A stretch of 64,000 nucleotides of DNA from Bradyrhizobium sp. CSA112 (GCF_029051645.1 NZ_JAACFS010000032.1:25662-89661), one strand, 5' to 3'. Shown: positions 8,237 to 16,977, counted from the first letter of the stretch. Notes: generated by a model not told the origin, from the sequence alone. Translations and numbers: made by a program.

Positions 8237-8763
8237 CGAGATGGCGGCGATCGCTCGCCGTCAACGGCAGACCTATGCCAAATGCGGACCGCGAATGCAA
8301 CAGTCCCGCGCGCAATCTGATGACATCCGAGCGGTCCGATTTCATTAGCAAATAGGCTCGAATCAGCCCGAAACAACGCCCAAACGAGGTAGATTGGCGT
8401 CAGAGGGCGTATTCGGAACCCGGGCTATGCGGCCGGCACGCCGCGGATCGATTACAGCCGGGCCGCGAATATGCATTGCAGGGTTCCGATCCTCTCGTCG
8501 CGCAAGCCCGAATCGCGATCCAAGGTCGTCCCATTCGGCGAAGGCCCGGTTACCGTCGGTCACGGCGTGACCGATAAGCGTGGCCTGGTATCCGGACGAC
8601 ATGGCGCGCGCCCGCCTGATATCCGAACAGGCCGGCGCCGCCCCCCGGGGCCAATTGAATTTTGTAGCCAAGCCGCCATCTAGCGCATGAGAACTTGGTT
8701 CCGGGACGTGCTAGAACTGGCCTGTTCCCGAAAAGCATTCGCAAGACATCAGGCGAGGACACC
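8237..8763. other. 527-bp gap with no recognisable gene
   Basis: This lies between the divergently placed tRNA-Gly and the thioredoxin-TPR gene. Open frames up to about 100 codons exist on both strands (for example 8363-8671 minus), but none shows a domain, a signal peptide or a credible ribosome-binding site. It should contain promoters for both neighbours; I could not place them with confidence. Confidence 0.4.
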
Positions 8764-9687
8764 GTGACGATAGTTGAGCAGGGCGGCGGCCCGGCACCGC
8801 AGGCAGCACCCGATCTGATCAAGGAGACGACCACCCAGACCTTCGTGAAGGATGTCATCGAGGAATCGAAGCGCCAGCCGGTGCTGATCGACTTCTGGGC
8901 GGAGTGGTGCGGCCCCTGCCGCCAGCTCACGCCGGTGCTCGAGAAGGCGGTCCGCGCGGCCAAGGGCAAGGTCAAACTGGTCAAGATGAACATCGACCAA
9001 CATCCGGCGATTCCCGGCCAGATGGGCATTCAGTCGATCCCGGCCGTGATCGCCTTCGTCAATGGCCAACCCGCCGACGGATTCATGGGCGCGGTGCCGG
9101 AGAGCCAGGTCAACGCATTCATCGAAAAACTCACCAAGGGCATGACGGCGCCGGGCGAGCCTAATATCGCGGAAATCCTGCAGGAGGCCGAGGCCGTGCT
9201 GGCGGAAGGCGATCCTGCCGCGGCAGCCCAGATCTATGCCGAGATACTGGGTTTCGACGCCACCAATATCGCGGCCCTGGCGGGGCTGGCGAAATGCTAT
9301 GTGACGACGGGTGCCGTCGAACAGGCCAAGCAGACGTTAGCGATGGTGCCGGAATCGAAGCGCAACGACGCCGCCGTCAAGGCGGTGCAGGCTTCGATCG
9401 ACCTTGCCGAGCAGGCCCAGGCGGTCGGTCCGGTTGCCGAGCTGGAACAAAAGGTCGCTGCAAACCCGCTCGATCATCAGGCGCGATTCGACCTGGCGAC
9501 CGCGCTCAACGCGCTCGGCAAGCGCTCGGAGGCAACCAACCAGTTGCTGGAAATCGTCAAGCGCGATCGAAAATGGAATGATGACGGCGCGCGCAAGCAG
9601 CTGGTGCAGTTCTTCGAGGCGTGGGGCGGCGCCGACGAAGCGACCGTCGAGGGACGAAAGCGGCTGTCGACGATTCTTTTCTCATAG
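8764..9687 (+). CDS. Thioredoxin-TPR co-chaperone (CnoX/YbbN-like)
   Basis: The product has 307-308 residues. A thioredoxin domain with the active-site WAEWCGPCRQL (Cys49 and Cys52) and the cis-Pro segment QSIPAVIAF is followed, from about residue 130, by helical TPR-like repeats (AEILQEAEAVLAEGDPAAAA, ALAGLAKCYVTTGAVEQAKQ) and a C-terminal domain ending QFFEAWGGAD. This is the architecture of CnoX/YbbN, which protects clients from over-oxidation and hands them to chaperones. The GTG at 8764 is chosen because it follows a GGCGAGGA ribosome-binding site; an in-frame ATG at 8695 adds 23 unconserved residues. The LON-domain gene lies 76 bp downstream on the same strand. Confidence 0.9.
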   Translation: MTIVEQGGGPAPQAAPDLIKETTTQTFVKDVIEESKRQPVLIDFWAEWCGPCRQLTPVLEKAVRAAKGKVKLVKMNIDQHPAIPGQMGIQSIPAVIAFVNGQPADGFMGAVPESQVNAFIEKLTKGMTAPGEPNIAEILQEAEAVLAEGDPAAAAQIYAEILGFDATNIAALAGLAKCYVTTGAVEQAKQTLAMVPESKRNDAAVKAVQASIDLAEQAQAVGPVAELEQKVAANPLDHQARFDLATALNALGKRSEATNQLLEIVKRDRKWNDDGARKQLVQFFEAWGGADEATVEGRKRLSTILFS

Positions 9688-9763
9688 GGCGTATTCCACA
9701 CCAGTGGGACATGGTTTTGTGAAGAGAACACGCACCAACCCAACGAGCTGACCGGGACTGCAG

Positions 9764-10438
9764 ATGCCGATCAATGCCGAATACCGCGGACCCGGCGAGC
9801 TTCCCGAAATTATTCCGGTGTTTCCGTTGCCGGGCGCTCTGCTGCTGCCGCGTGGCCAGATGCCGCTCAATATTTTCGAGCCGCGCTATCTGGCGATGGT
9901 GGACGACGCGCTGCGCGACGGCCATCGGCTGATCGGGATGATCCAGCCGGATATTTCCCACAGCAGGGACGAGGCAAGGCCCGAGCTGTTCCGGGTCGGC
10001 TGCGTCGGCCGCATCACGCAGCTCGCCGAATCCGGGGACGGTCGCTACATCCTCGAACTGACCGGCGTCGCCCGCTTCAAGGTGGTCGAGGAAATCACTA
10101 CGCTGACTGCGTACCGGCAATGCAAGGTGGATTTCTTTCCCTATGCCGATGACTTCGTCGCACGCAAGGGCGAAGAGGATGTGGACCGCGCGGCCTTGCT
10201 CGACGTTCTGACCGACTTTCTCAACGCCAACAATCTGAAGGTGGATTGGGAGGGCATCGAGAGCGCGCCGAACGAGGCGCTGGTCAACGCGCTGGCGATG
10301 ATGTCGCCCTATGGTCCTGCGGAGAAGCAAGCGATGCTGGAGGCGCCCGACCTGAAAACCCGCGCGGAGATCCTGATCGCAGTGACCGAAATGGACCTCG
10401 CCAAGAAGGGCACCAGCGGCGACACCGGGCTGCAGTAG
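9764..10438 (+). CDS. LON peptidase substrate-binding domain protein
   Basis: This 224-residue protein consists of the LON N-terminal substrate-binding (PUA-like) domain only, with no ATPase or protease part. Motifs are LPEIIPVFPLPGALLLPRGQ near the start, NIFEPRYLAMVDDAL, VGCVGRITQLAESGDGRYIL and LTGVARFKVVEE. Stand-alone LON-domain proteins of this length are common in alphaproteobacteria and their function is not settled. It follows the CnoX-like gene in the same direction, so a protein-quality role is plausible. It ends 4 bp before the convergent stop of the small membrane protein gene. Confidence 0.9.
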   Translation: MPINAEYRGPGELPEIIPVFPLPGALLLPRGQMPLNIFEPRYLAMVDDALRDGHRLIGMIQPDISHSRDEARPELFRVGCVGRITQLAESGDGRYILELTGVARFKVVEEITTLTAYRQCKVDFFPYADDFVARKGEEDVDRAALLDVLTDFLNANNLKVDWEGIESAPNEALVNALAMMSPYGPAEKQAMLEAPDLKTRAEILIAVTEMDLAKKGTSGDTGLQ

Positions 10439-10442
10439 CGCT

Positions 10443-10793
10443 TCAATACCCCGCCATCGCGAGCACGACGACCGCGCCGAGCGCTTTGCAGCCGAAGCCG
10501 CGGCCGCGCGACCACCAGGCATTGGCGGCCGCCGCAAAGGCGTAGACCGCGACGATCGTCACAACGATCCAGTGCCGTGCGCTCTCCGATCCGAACGAAG
10601 GCGCGGCAATCAGCAGCACGCCGCCGCCGATCCAGGCCACCGTGCCCGCCTGCCACACCAGGCGGATCAGGGTCCGCAGGCTTTCCGGCTGGATGGTCGC
10701 TTTGGCGAAAACCTTGGTTTCGCCGAGCACGCCGTGAATCAGGGCCACCGCTATTCCGGCGATGCCAGCGCATTGCAGAATGAGATCGCGCAT
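10443..10793 (-). CDS. Small four-helix membrane protein
   Basis: The product has 116 residues and begins MRDLILQCAG at the complement of 10791-10793. Four hydrophobic segments are visible: ILQCAGIAGIAVALIHGVLG, TVAWIGGGVLLIAA, WIVVTIVAVYAFAAAANAWW and LGAVVVLAMAGY. I do not recognise a named family with certainty. It is divergent from a TetR regulator, and the intergenic region holds two matching operators, so it is very likely the regulator's target. A longer in-frame version would begin beyond the operators and is rejected. Confidence 0.75.
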   Translation of the reverse strand: MRDLILQCAGIAGIAVALIHGVLGETKVFAKATIQPESLRTLIRLVWQAGTVAWIGGGVLLIAAPSFGSESARHWIVVTIVAVYAFAAAANAWWSRGRGFGCKALGAVVVLAMAGY

Positions 10794-10803
10794 CGAAACG
10801 ACT

Positions 10804-10864
10804 CCATACAGTACTGTATGGTTATGCGCCGCATCCTGGCGTCTGTCAATACAGTAGTGTATGG
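10804..10864. promoter_or_regulatory. Paired TetR-type operators
   Basis: CCATACAGTACTGTATGG (10804-10821) is a perfect 18-bp palindrome. CAATACAGTAGTGTATGG (10847-10864) is a second copy with two mismatches, 43 bp away. They lie between the small membrane protein start (10793) and the TetR start (10884). One regulator could thus control both divergent promoters. Confidence 0.8.
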
Positions 10865-10883
10865 TGGGACATTGCGAACCGGC

Positions 10884-11420
10884 ATGAACGATCAACTATC
10901 GGCGAAGGACTGGCTCGATCAGGGCCTGAGGACACTCGTGAGCCGCGGCTTCATCGCGCTGAAGGCCGAGCCTTTGGCCAAGGCGATGGGGGTGTCGCGC
11001 GGCAGCTTCTACTGGCATTTCGCCGATATCGGTGCGTTCCATGCCGCGATTCTCGCGCGCTGGCACGAAGTGGCCGCCGAGCAGATCATCGCCAATGTCG
11101 AGGCGGCTTCGAAAGACGAAAACCCGCTTGCGGTGCTGTTGCGCCGGGTGTTCAGCGAGCGGCTGGCGCTGGAGCAAGCGGTCCGTACCTGGGCGAGCGT
11201 CGATCCCCGTGCCCGCGCTGCCGTTCGAGCCATCGACCGCCGCCGGCTGACCTATGTGGAGGGCCTGCTGGCGCAGGCGGGATTGCCGCCGGAACTGGCC
11301 CGCGCCCGCGCCCAAATCCTCTATTGGGCATTTCTCGGCTTCGCACTCTCGGACCAGCCCTTGCCGAAGGCGCGGCAACAGGCCGTGCTCGACGAACTGG
11401 TGCGGATGGCCACGTCATGA
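10884..11420 (+). CDS. TetR/AcrR family transcriptional regulator
   Basis: This 178-residue protein has an N-terminal TetR helix-turn-helix: GLRTLVSRGFIALKAEPLAK and then AMGVSRGSFYWHFADI (to about residue 50), where SRGSFYWHF is the family recognition helix. The C-terminal helical domain would bind an unknown ligand. ATG 10884 follows the operators directly; an upstream in-frame start would read through them. It probably represses itself and the divergent membrane protein gene. It is followed 51 bp later by the Trm112 gene. Confidence 0.92.
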   Translation: MNDQLSAKDWLDQGLRTLVSRGFIALKAEPLAKAMGVSRGSFYWHFADIGAFHAAILARWHEVAAEQIIANVEAASKDENPLAVLLRRVFSERLALEQAVRTWASVDPRARAAVRAIDRRRLTYVEGLLAQAGLPPELARARAQILYWAFLGFALSDQPLPKARQQAVLDELVRMATS

Positions 11421-11471
11421 CAGCGTCCAACCGACTGTGCTAATGGGACTGCTTTAAGCCGGAGACCAGCC

Positions 11472-11669
11472 ATGAATACCCCGCCTGAACGCCTCGACAG
11501 CACCGTTGATCCGAAGCTGCTTGAGATCCTGGTCTGTCCGGTGACCAAGGGCCCGCTCGAATTCGATTCGACCCGGCAGGAACTGATCTCGCGCTCCGCC
11601 AAGCTCGCCTATCCGATCCGCGACGGCATCCCTATCATGCTGCCGGAAGAGGCACGGAAGATCGAGTGA
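11472..11669 (+). CDS. Trm112 family protein (YcaR-like)
   Basis: This 65-residue protein matches the bacterial Trm112/YcaR family: LDPKLLEILVCPVTKGPL-like N-terminus (here VDPKLLEILVCPVTKGPLEF), a central SRSAKLAYPIRDGIPIML and a short acidic tail. Eukaryotic Trm112 is a zinc-binding activator of methyltransferases; the bacterial short forms usually keep one Cys-Pro pair only, as here, and have no firmly assigned role. An AGACCAGCC stretch before the ATG gives a weak ribosome-binding site. It is followed by a palindromic repeat and a convergent gene. Confidence 0.88.
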   Translation: MNTPPERLDSTVDPKLLEILVCPVTKGPLEFDSTRQELISRSAKLAYPIRDGIPIMLPEEARKIE

Positions 11670-11679
11670 GGGAAGTCGC

Positions 11680-11765
11680 GTAGCCCGGATGCAGCGAAGC
11701 GCAATCCGGGTTCGTCCGACTTGCGAGACCGTTCCCGGATTTCGCTTCGCTGCATCCGGGCTACG
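11680..11765. repeat. Intergenic palindrome, family C (copy 1)
   Basis: GTAGCCCGGATGCAGCGAAG at the left and its complement CTTCGCTGCATCCGGGCTAC at the right enclose a short spacer. It lies between convergent genes (Trm112 and the UbiH-like gene), where it could form a long hairpin. A related copy is at 51234-51361. Confidence 0.88.
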
Positions 11766-11777
11766 ATAAGAGAGCCG

Positions 11778-12995
11778 CTACAACGCCTCGCCCTTCAACA
11801 GCCGCGGCACTTCGCCTGATAATCCCGCGGCCTGGCGGATGAACAGGCTCTTCAGCGGCGGCGCGCGATCGACGAGGCCAAGCCCGATGTCGCGCACGGT
11901 ACGCAGCAGCGTCGATTCATTTGAGAACAGGAAGTTCAGCGAATTGGTGGCGACCCCCATCGCCATGGTGTCGAAGCGCCGCCAGCGTTGATAGCGGTCG
12001 AGCACATCGGCCTGCCCGGGATCGATTCCGAGCCGGGCCGCGTCGACTACGACTTCGGCCAGCGCCGCGACATCCCTCAGGCCCATGTTGAGGCCCTGCC
12101 CCGCGATCGGATGAATGACATGCGCGGCGTCGCCGACCAGCGCCAGCCGCTCGGCGATGAATGAGCGCGCGACGAAATAGCCGAGCGGAAACGCGCGCGG
12201 CTTGTCGAGCGCCTTGATCTCGCCGAGGTGCAGCCCGAAGCGCTTCTCGAGTTCATCGTGGAATTCGGCTTCGCCAAGCGCAGTGATGCGTGCGGCCTCG
12301 GTGCGGCTCTCGGTCCACACCAGCGAAGAGCGGTTGCCGGTCAGCGGCAGGATCGCGAACGGGCCTGCGGGGAGAAAATGCTCTTCGGCGCGGCCATGAT
12401 GATCGCGCTCATGGCCGACGGTGACGACGATGCCGGATTGATCGTAATCCCAGCCGTGGGTGAAAATGCCGGCGCGCTCGCGCAATTTCGAGCGCGCGCC
12501 GTCTGCGGCAATCAGCAGGCTTGCTTCGATGATCTGGCCATCGGCGAGCGTCACCGTGACGCCATCGGCACGCGAGTCGTAGGTCGAGACTGCCGTTGCA
12601 CGGAGATCGATGCCTTCGGCCTCGGCACGCGCAACCAGCGCATCGATCAGGCGGCGGTTTTCGACCATGTGGGCGAAGGGCTCGCCGGGCACGACTTCCC
12701 CCGCGAAGGTCAGGAACACCGGGCGGGTGGCATCCTCCAATCTGGAATCGGTGACGACCATGTCGAGGATCGGCTGGGAGTCCGATACCTGGTCCCAGAC
12801 GCCGAGCGCCTCGAATAGCCGCCGGCAGGCCGCGACAATCGCGGTCGCCCGCGGATCGGGGCTCGGCCGCACCGCCAAGGCCGGATCGGCCACGACCACG
12901 GGAATATCCGCGCCCAGCCCCTGGCGGAACGCCAGCGCCAGCGCCAGCCCGGCAAATGCGCCGCCGCAGATGACAATGCTTCGCTGTGCCGGCAT
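11778..12995 (-). CDS. UbiH/UbiF/COQ6-family FAD-dependent monooxygenase
   Basis: This 405-residue flavoprotein starts with an FAD-binding Rossmann segment (SIVICGGAFAGLALALA, residues 6-22) and carries the aromatic-ring hydroxylase signature GDAAHVIHPIAGQGLNMGLR at 288-307. Those marks and the length define the UbiH/UbiF/VisC/COQ6 group, which hydroxylates the quinone ring in ubiquinone biosynthesis. In alphaproteobacteria one enzyme may act at several ring positions, so I do not pick a symbol. The first Gly-rich motif is GGAFAG rather than the usual GGGxAG, but this is a mild change. It reads as a single-gene unit. Confidence 0.9.
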   Translation of the reverse strand: MPAQRSIVICGGAFAGLALALAFRQGLGADIPVVVADPALAVRPSPDPRATAIVAACRRLFEALGVWDQVSDSQPILDMVVTDSRLEDATRPVFLTFAGEVVPGEPFAHMVENRRLIDALVARAEAEGIDLRATAVSTYDSRADGVTVTLADGQIIEASLLIAADGARSKLRERAGIFTHGWDYDQSGIVVTVGHERDHHGRAEEHFLPAGPFAILPLTGNRSSLVWTESRTEAARITALGEAEFHDELEKRFGLHLGEIKALDKPRAFPLGYFVARSFIAERLALVGDAAHVIHPIAGQGLNMGLRDVAALAEVVVDAARLGIDPGQADVLDRYQRWRRFDTMAMGVATNSLNFLFSNESTLLRTVRDIGLGLVDRAPPLKSLFIRQAAGLSGEVPRLLKGEAL

Positions 12996-13078
12996 GCAAT
13001 TCCTTACCCGGTTACGCCCCAGACGACACTTGCTACCTGATAATAGCTGGGCAAAACAGGTTCGTAAAACAAGGCTAA

Positions 13079-13182
13079 GTCATTCCGGGGCGATACGCAG
13101 TATCGAACTATGGGGCGCTCCTTGCGCCCCTGAGAATCTCGAGATTCCGGGTCTGGTCCTTCGGACCATCCCGGAATGACGC
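13079..13182. repeat. Intergenic palindrome, family B (copy 1)
   Basis: GTCATTCCGGGGCG at the left and ATCCCGGAATGACG at the right frame an inner hairpin (GAATCTCGAGATTCCGGGTC). It lies upstream of tesB in the 211-bp divergent gap. A second copy is at 34135-34227. Confidence 0.85.
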
Positions 13183-13206
13183 AGGAATTCAACTGAAAGC
13201 ACCGCC

Positions 13207-14067
13207 ATGTCCAAAGGACTGATTGACCTGATTTCCATCCTCGATCTCGAACAGCTCGAGGTGAACCTGTTCCGAGGCAGCAGCCCGAAGACGAGCTGGC
13301 AGCGGGTGTTCGGGGGCCAGGTGATTGGGCAGGCGATGGTCGCGGCATGCCGCACCGTCGAGGGCCGCCTGCCGCATTCGATCCATTGCTATTTCATCCT
13401 GCCCGGCGATCCGCAGATCCCGATCATCTACCAAGTCGAACGCCTGCGCGACGGCAAGAGCTATTCGACCCGTCGCGTCACCGCGATCCAGCATGGCAAC
13501 GCCATCTTCTCGATCATGGTGTCATTCCATGCGGAAGAGGAAGGCGCCTTCAACCACCAGGACAAGATGCCGGATGTGCCGCCGCCGGAAAAACTCACGG
13601 CGGAAGAAGTGTCGAAACAGCCGATGTTCAAGGAGATGCCGGAATTCATCCGCCGCTATTACGAATCCGACCGGCCGATCGAACTGCGCCCGGTCGAGCT
13701 TGGCCGCTATTTCGGCCAGAAGATCGACGACGGGCGGATCCATGTCTGGATTCGCACCGCGGCCAAGCTGCCCGATGATCCCGCGCTGCACCTGTGCGCG
13801 CTGGCCTACGCGTCGGATTTCTCGCTGCTGGACGCCGTGATGGCGCGCTACGGCCGCACCCTGTTCGACAAGCGGATGATGCCGGCAAGCCTCGATCACG
13901 CGATGTGGTTTCACCGGCCGTTCCGCGCCGACGAATGGCTGCTTTACGCGCAGGACTCGCCGAGCGCGCAGGACGGCCGCGGCTTGACCCGCGGCCTGAT
14001 CTTCAAGCCCGATGGCACGCTGGTGGCGTCGGTGGCCCAGGAAGGCTCGGTGCGCCAGCGCAAGTAA
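13207..14067 (+). CDS. tesB: Acyl-CoA thioesterase II
   Basis: This 286-residue protein has the double hot-dog layout of TesB. The first hot-dog contains FRGSSPKTSWQRVFGGQVIG and then VEGRLPHSIHCYFILPGDP; the second contains RYFGQKIDDGRIHVWIRTAA, LHLCALAYASDFSLLDA and SLDHAMWFHRPFRADEWLLY. It ends SPSAQDGRGLTRGLIFKPDG, matching the family tail. The enzyme hydrolyses medium- to long-chain acyl-CoA to free fatty acid and CoA in the cytoplasm. It has its own promoter region and ends 55 bp before a convergent membrane protein gene. Confidence 0.95.
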   Translation: MSKGLIDLISILDLEQLEVNLFRGSSPKTSWQRVFGGQVIGQAMVAACRTVEGRLPHSIHCYFILPGDPQIPIIYQVERLRDGKSYSTRRVTAIQHGNAIFSIMVSFHAEEEGAFNHQDKMPDVPPPEKLTAEEVSKQPMFKEMPEFIRRYYESDRPIELRPVELGRYFGQKIDDGRIHVWIRTAAKLPDDPALHLCALAYASDFSLLDAVMARYGRTLFDKRMMPASLDHAMWFHRPFRADEWLLYAQDSPSAQDGRGLTRGLIFKPDGTLVASVAQEGSVRQRK

Positions 14068-14121
14068 CGTGCCTCCCTCTCCCACTTATACAGGGAGAAG
14101 GAGCGCGTCGACGTCCAGGCC

Positions 14122-15009
14122 CTAAGCGTTTGCCAACGTGCCGCGCTCGGCCAGCGCGAACTGCGACGCGTACCATTGCGCGTACCAGCGCAGCATCCAG
14201 GGAATGGGAATGATGAAGATGCAGGCGATCACGAACACGAGGGTTCGCCACAACACTTCCAGTCCGGACGCGGTGAAGATGACTTCGCGATGCGTGCCGT
14301 CGATGTTGCGGCAGATCCAGCGCATCCAGGCCGTGACCACCCACGCCCAGCCGACAATGGTGATGAAGGACAGATACAGCAGCACTTGCCAGCCGACATA
14401 GCCGAGCGCGCTGCCGTTGAAGGCAATCGGAAGCGGCTGGCCGTTGGAGCTCAGATTCGCAGCGACCCAACGAATCACCATCCAGGACAGCACGGCCTGA
14501 ATCGGAATCGAGAGATATTGAAGGTAGTAGAGGTCGGCCGAGCCCACATAGGTTAAAATGCCGATCGCAATGAAGACGTACCAGATGTCGAGGGGCTGGC
14601 CGTTGAAGGCGAAGTTCGGCCGGCCCGGCACGTAAAGCCGGGAGACGATCCAGCGATAGAAATAGGTTGCGACCCAAGGAGCCGGGATCACCAGCAGCAT
14701 GCCGATGATGAATAGGAGGGCCCACCCAAGCAGAGGCCAAAGGCCGACGTCAATCGACAGCGCTCCGCCGCCGTAACCTCCGGCTGCAACCGGGGGTGGA
14801 CCACCGGGCTGCGCGAAGGAGGGCGGGCCTGATCCGCCGGGGACCAGGCCGGGAATGTCACCGGCCCGCTGCCATCCGGACATTCCTTCGGTCCAGACCA
14901 GCGTATCCGTCCCGACCATGCCACGGGTGATGAGGTCGCGAAGCTGGGCCTCCGGATGAGGGCCCTGTTGCTGGCCGTTGGATGCATAAAACCACGATCG
15001 GTTCGACAT
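14122..15009 (-). CDS. GYF_2-domain membrane protein with DUF898-like transmembrane region
   Basis: The product has 295 residues. Residues 1-55 form a GYF_2-type domain (WFYASNGQQQGPHPEAQLRD, then WTEGMSGWQRAGDIPGLV). A Pro/Gly linker follows (GGSGPPSFAQPGGPPPVAAG), then about six hydrophobic segments. Within the membrane part a unit recurs: a helix, then RxYVPGRPNFAFNGQPLDIW or NLSSNGQPLPIAFNGSALGY, then GYVGWQVLLYLSFITIVGWA, as in DUF898 proteins. GYF_2 domains occur in several bacterial membrane proteins with a proposed protein-binding role. Function is unknown. It is divergent from the glnK-amtB operon by 242 bp. Confidence 0.85.
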   Translation of the reverse strand: MSNRSWFYASNGQQQGPHPEAQLRDLITRGMVGTDTLVWTEGMSGWQRAGDIPGLVPGGSGPPSFAQPGGPPPVAAGGYGGGALSIDVGLWPLLGWALLFIIGMLLVIPAPWVATYFYRWIVSRLYVPGRPNFAFNGQPLDIWYVFIAIGILTYVGSADLYYLQYLSIPIQAVLSWMVIRWVAANLSSNGQPLPIAFNGSALGYVGWQVLLYLSFITIVGWAWVVTAWMRWICRNIDGTHREVIFTASGLEVLWRTLVFVIACIFIIPIPWMLRWYAQWYASQFALAERGTLANA

Positions 15010-15196
15010 TTTATTCTCTTTGAGCCGTGGAGGGGAGCCGGGGGGCGGCTGGAGGGTGAAACCGCATTTTGGCGGACGATACCGGCGCCTGTACAGTGAT
15101 CGATGTCACCAAGCCGAAATGTTTTCCCCTTCTACCTGCAACTTTTTTGTGCCATTTGCCCAGAAAGATGCCAGATTTGCATCGGCAGCGAGCCGC

Positions 15197-15212
15197 TGGG
15201 CGGCCTGCCTGC
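15197..15212 (+). promoter_or_regulatory. Weak sigma-54-type promoter candidate before glnK1
   Basis: TGGGCGGCCTGCCTGC has GG and GC spaced by 10 bp, as sigma-54 promoters require, and lies 40 bp before glnK1. The flanking consensus (TGGCAC...TTGC) is poorly kept, so this is only a candidate. Confidence 0.25.
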
Positions 15213-15251
15213 CGCGTGCTCAAAAAATACCCAGGGAAATGAAGGCTGATC

Positions 15252-15590
15252 ATGAAACTCGTCGTCGCGATCATCAAACCTTTCAAGCTTGACGAGGTGC
15301 GCCAGGCGCTGACGGCCATCGGCGTCCACGGCATGACGGTGACCGAGGTCAAGGGCTACGGCCGCCAGAAGGGCCACACCGAAATCTACCGCGGCGCCGA
15401 GTATGTCGTGAACTTCCTGCCCAAGCTCCGAATCGAAATCGCGGTCGCCTCCGACGTTGCCGACAAGGCGGTCGAGGTCATTACCGCGAACGCGCGTACC
15501 GGGCAGATCGGTGACGGCAAGATCTTCGTTACGCCGATCGATCACGCCTTACGAATCCGCACCGGCGAGACCGATAGCGACGCGCTCTGA
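15252..15590 (+). CDS. glnK: PII signal-transduction protein GlnK (copy 1)
   Basis: This 112-residue protein is a full-length PII protein. Tyr51, the uridylylation site, lies in the T-loop (GHTEIYRGAEY), and the B-loop/C-terminal nucleotide-binding segment is TGQIGDGKIFVTPIDHALRI. PII trimers bind ATP/ADP and 2-oxoglutarate, and GlnK blocks AmtB when ammonium is plentiful. It lies 79 bp before an amtB gene, the standard pairing. A second glnK-amtB unit follows at 17285; the two GlnK proteins share roughly three quarters of their residues by my own alignment, differing mostly after the T-loop. Confidence 0.96.
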   Translation: MKLVVAIIKPFKLDEVRQALTAIGVHGMTVTEVKGYGRQKGHTEIYRGAEYVVNFLPKLRIEIAVASDVADKAVEVITANARTGQIGDGKIFVTPIDHALRIRTGETDSDAL

Positions 15591-15669
15591 GACATCATTG
15601 AATTCAAGGCGCGGCGGCAACGACGCTGAACGCGCGAAGCCAAGAAACGACAGCAGGCCGGGGGATTCC

Positions 15670-16977
15670 ATGGGGGCACCATCTTATCGTGCAGCGCGGA
15701 AAGCTGCGCTCATCACTGTTGCGGCGAGCTTCTCGTTCGCGACGCCGGCGGCGGCCGAGACGTCCACCATCAATGCCGCCGACACCGCATGGATGATCGT
15801 CGCCACCGCGCTGGTCCTGATGATGACGATACCGGGCCTGGCGCTGTTCTACTCCGGCATGGTGCGCAAGAAGAACGTGCTGGCGACAATGGCGCAGAGC
15901 CTCGCTGCCGTGGCGATCATCTCGATTCTCTGGGTGGCGTTCGGCTACTCGCTGGCCTTCGTCGGCGACGGCGCCTGGATAGGCACGCTCGATCGCTGGT
16001 TTCTGATCGGCATGACGATGGATAGCGTCAACCCGGCGGCAAAGACGATTCCGGAAGCACTTTTCATGCTGTACCAGATGACGTTTGCGATCATCACGGT
16101 GGCGCTGGTGGCGGGTGCGGTGGCGGATCGGATGCGGTTCTCAGCCTACCTGCTGTTCTCCGTCGGCTGGTTCATGTTCGTCTATGTGCCGCTCGCGCAC
16201 TGGGTATGGGGCGGCGGATTCCTTGCCACCATGGGCGTGCTGGATTTCGCCGGCGGCCTCGTCGTACATCTTTCCGCCGGCGTCGGCGGCCTGGTTGCCG
16301 CAATGGTGATCGGCCGGCGTCAAGGCTATGGCAGCGAGAACCTCGCGCCATTCGACCTGTCGCTTGCCGTGATCGGCACCGGATTGTTGTGGGTCGGCTG
16401 GTTCGGCTTCAATGGCGGATCGGCGCTGGCCGCGAACTCGCGTGCGGTCATGGCGATCACCGCGACGCATCTGGCCGCCTGCGCCGGCGCACTGACCTGG
16501 GCGGCGATCGAATGGGCGACGCGGCGCAAACCGTCGGTGCTCGGCATGATATCAGGCGCCGTCGCGGGTCTCGGCACCATCACGCCGGCCTCCGGCTTTG
16601 TTGCGCCGTGGCACGGCGTCATCATCGGCGTCGTCGCGGGAACGCTCTGCTTCTGGGCCTGCACCTGGCTCAAACAGCGCTTCAAGTATGACGATTCGCT
16701 CGACGTGTTCGGCGTCCACGGCATCGGTGGATTGACCGGCACACTGCTCGCCGGCGTGTTTGCGGTGAATGCGATCGGCGGCACCGCGGGGCTGATCGAG
16801 GGCAATGCGCAACAGGTCGTGATCCAGCTCTATGGGATCGTCGCCACCCTGGTGTGGTCCGGCGGCGTTACCTTTGTGCTGCTCAAGCTGGTGGGCGTGT
16901 TCGCACCGCTGCGGGTCTCGCTGCAGCAGGAACTGGAAGGCCTCGATATTTCGCAGCACGGCGAAGCGCTGCAATAG
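15670..16977 (+). CDS. amtB: Ammonium transporter AmtB (copy 1)
   Basis: The protein has 435 residues from ATG 15670, with a signal sequence (ALITVAASFSFATPAAA) and eleven predicted membrane helices. The pore twin histidines are in DFAGGLVVHLSAGVGGLVA and DVFGVHGIGGLTGTLLAG. Family marks include NAADTAWMIVATALVLMMTI at the start and GLALFYSGMVRKKNVL. It takes up ammonium/ammonia across the inner membrane and is gated by GlnK. An in-frame upstream start inside glnK1 was rejected because it would give a basic, unconserved extension. It lacks the long periplasmic insert seen in copy 2. Confidence 0.95.
   Translation: MGAPSYRAARKAALITVAASFSFATPAAAETSTINAADTAWMIVATALVLMMTIPGLALFYSGMVRKKNVLATMAQSLAAVAIISILWVAFGYSLAFVGDGAWIGTLDRWFLIGMTMDSVNPAAKTIPEALFMLYQMTFAIITVALVAGAVADRMRFSAYLLFSVGWFMFVYVPLAHWVWGGGFLATMGVLDFAGGLVVHLSAGVGGLVAAMVIGRRQGYGSENLAPFDLSLAVIGTGLLWVGWFGFNGGSALAANSRAVMAITATHLAACAGALTWAAIEWATRRKPSVLGMISGAVAGLGTITPASGFVAPWHGVIIGVVAGTLCFWACTWLKQRFKYDDSLDVFGVHGIGGLTGTLLAGVFAVNAIGGTAGLIEGNAQQVVIQLYGIVATLVWSGGVTFVLLKLVGVFAPLRVSLQQELEGLDISQHGEALQ

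Noticed and set aside
8363..8671. 102-codon minus-strand frame in the gap before the CnoX-like gene
   Set aside because: No domain, no ribosome-binding site and an overlapping open frame on the other strand; not supported as a gene.
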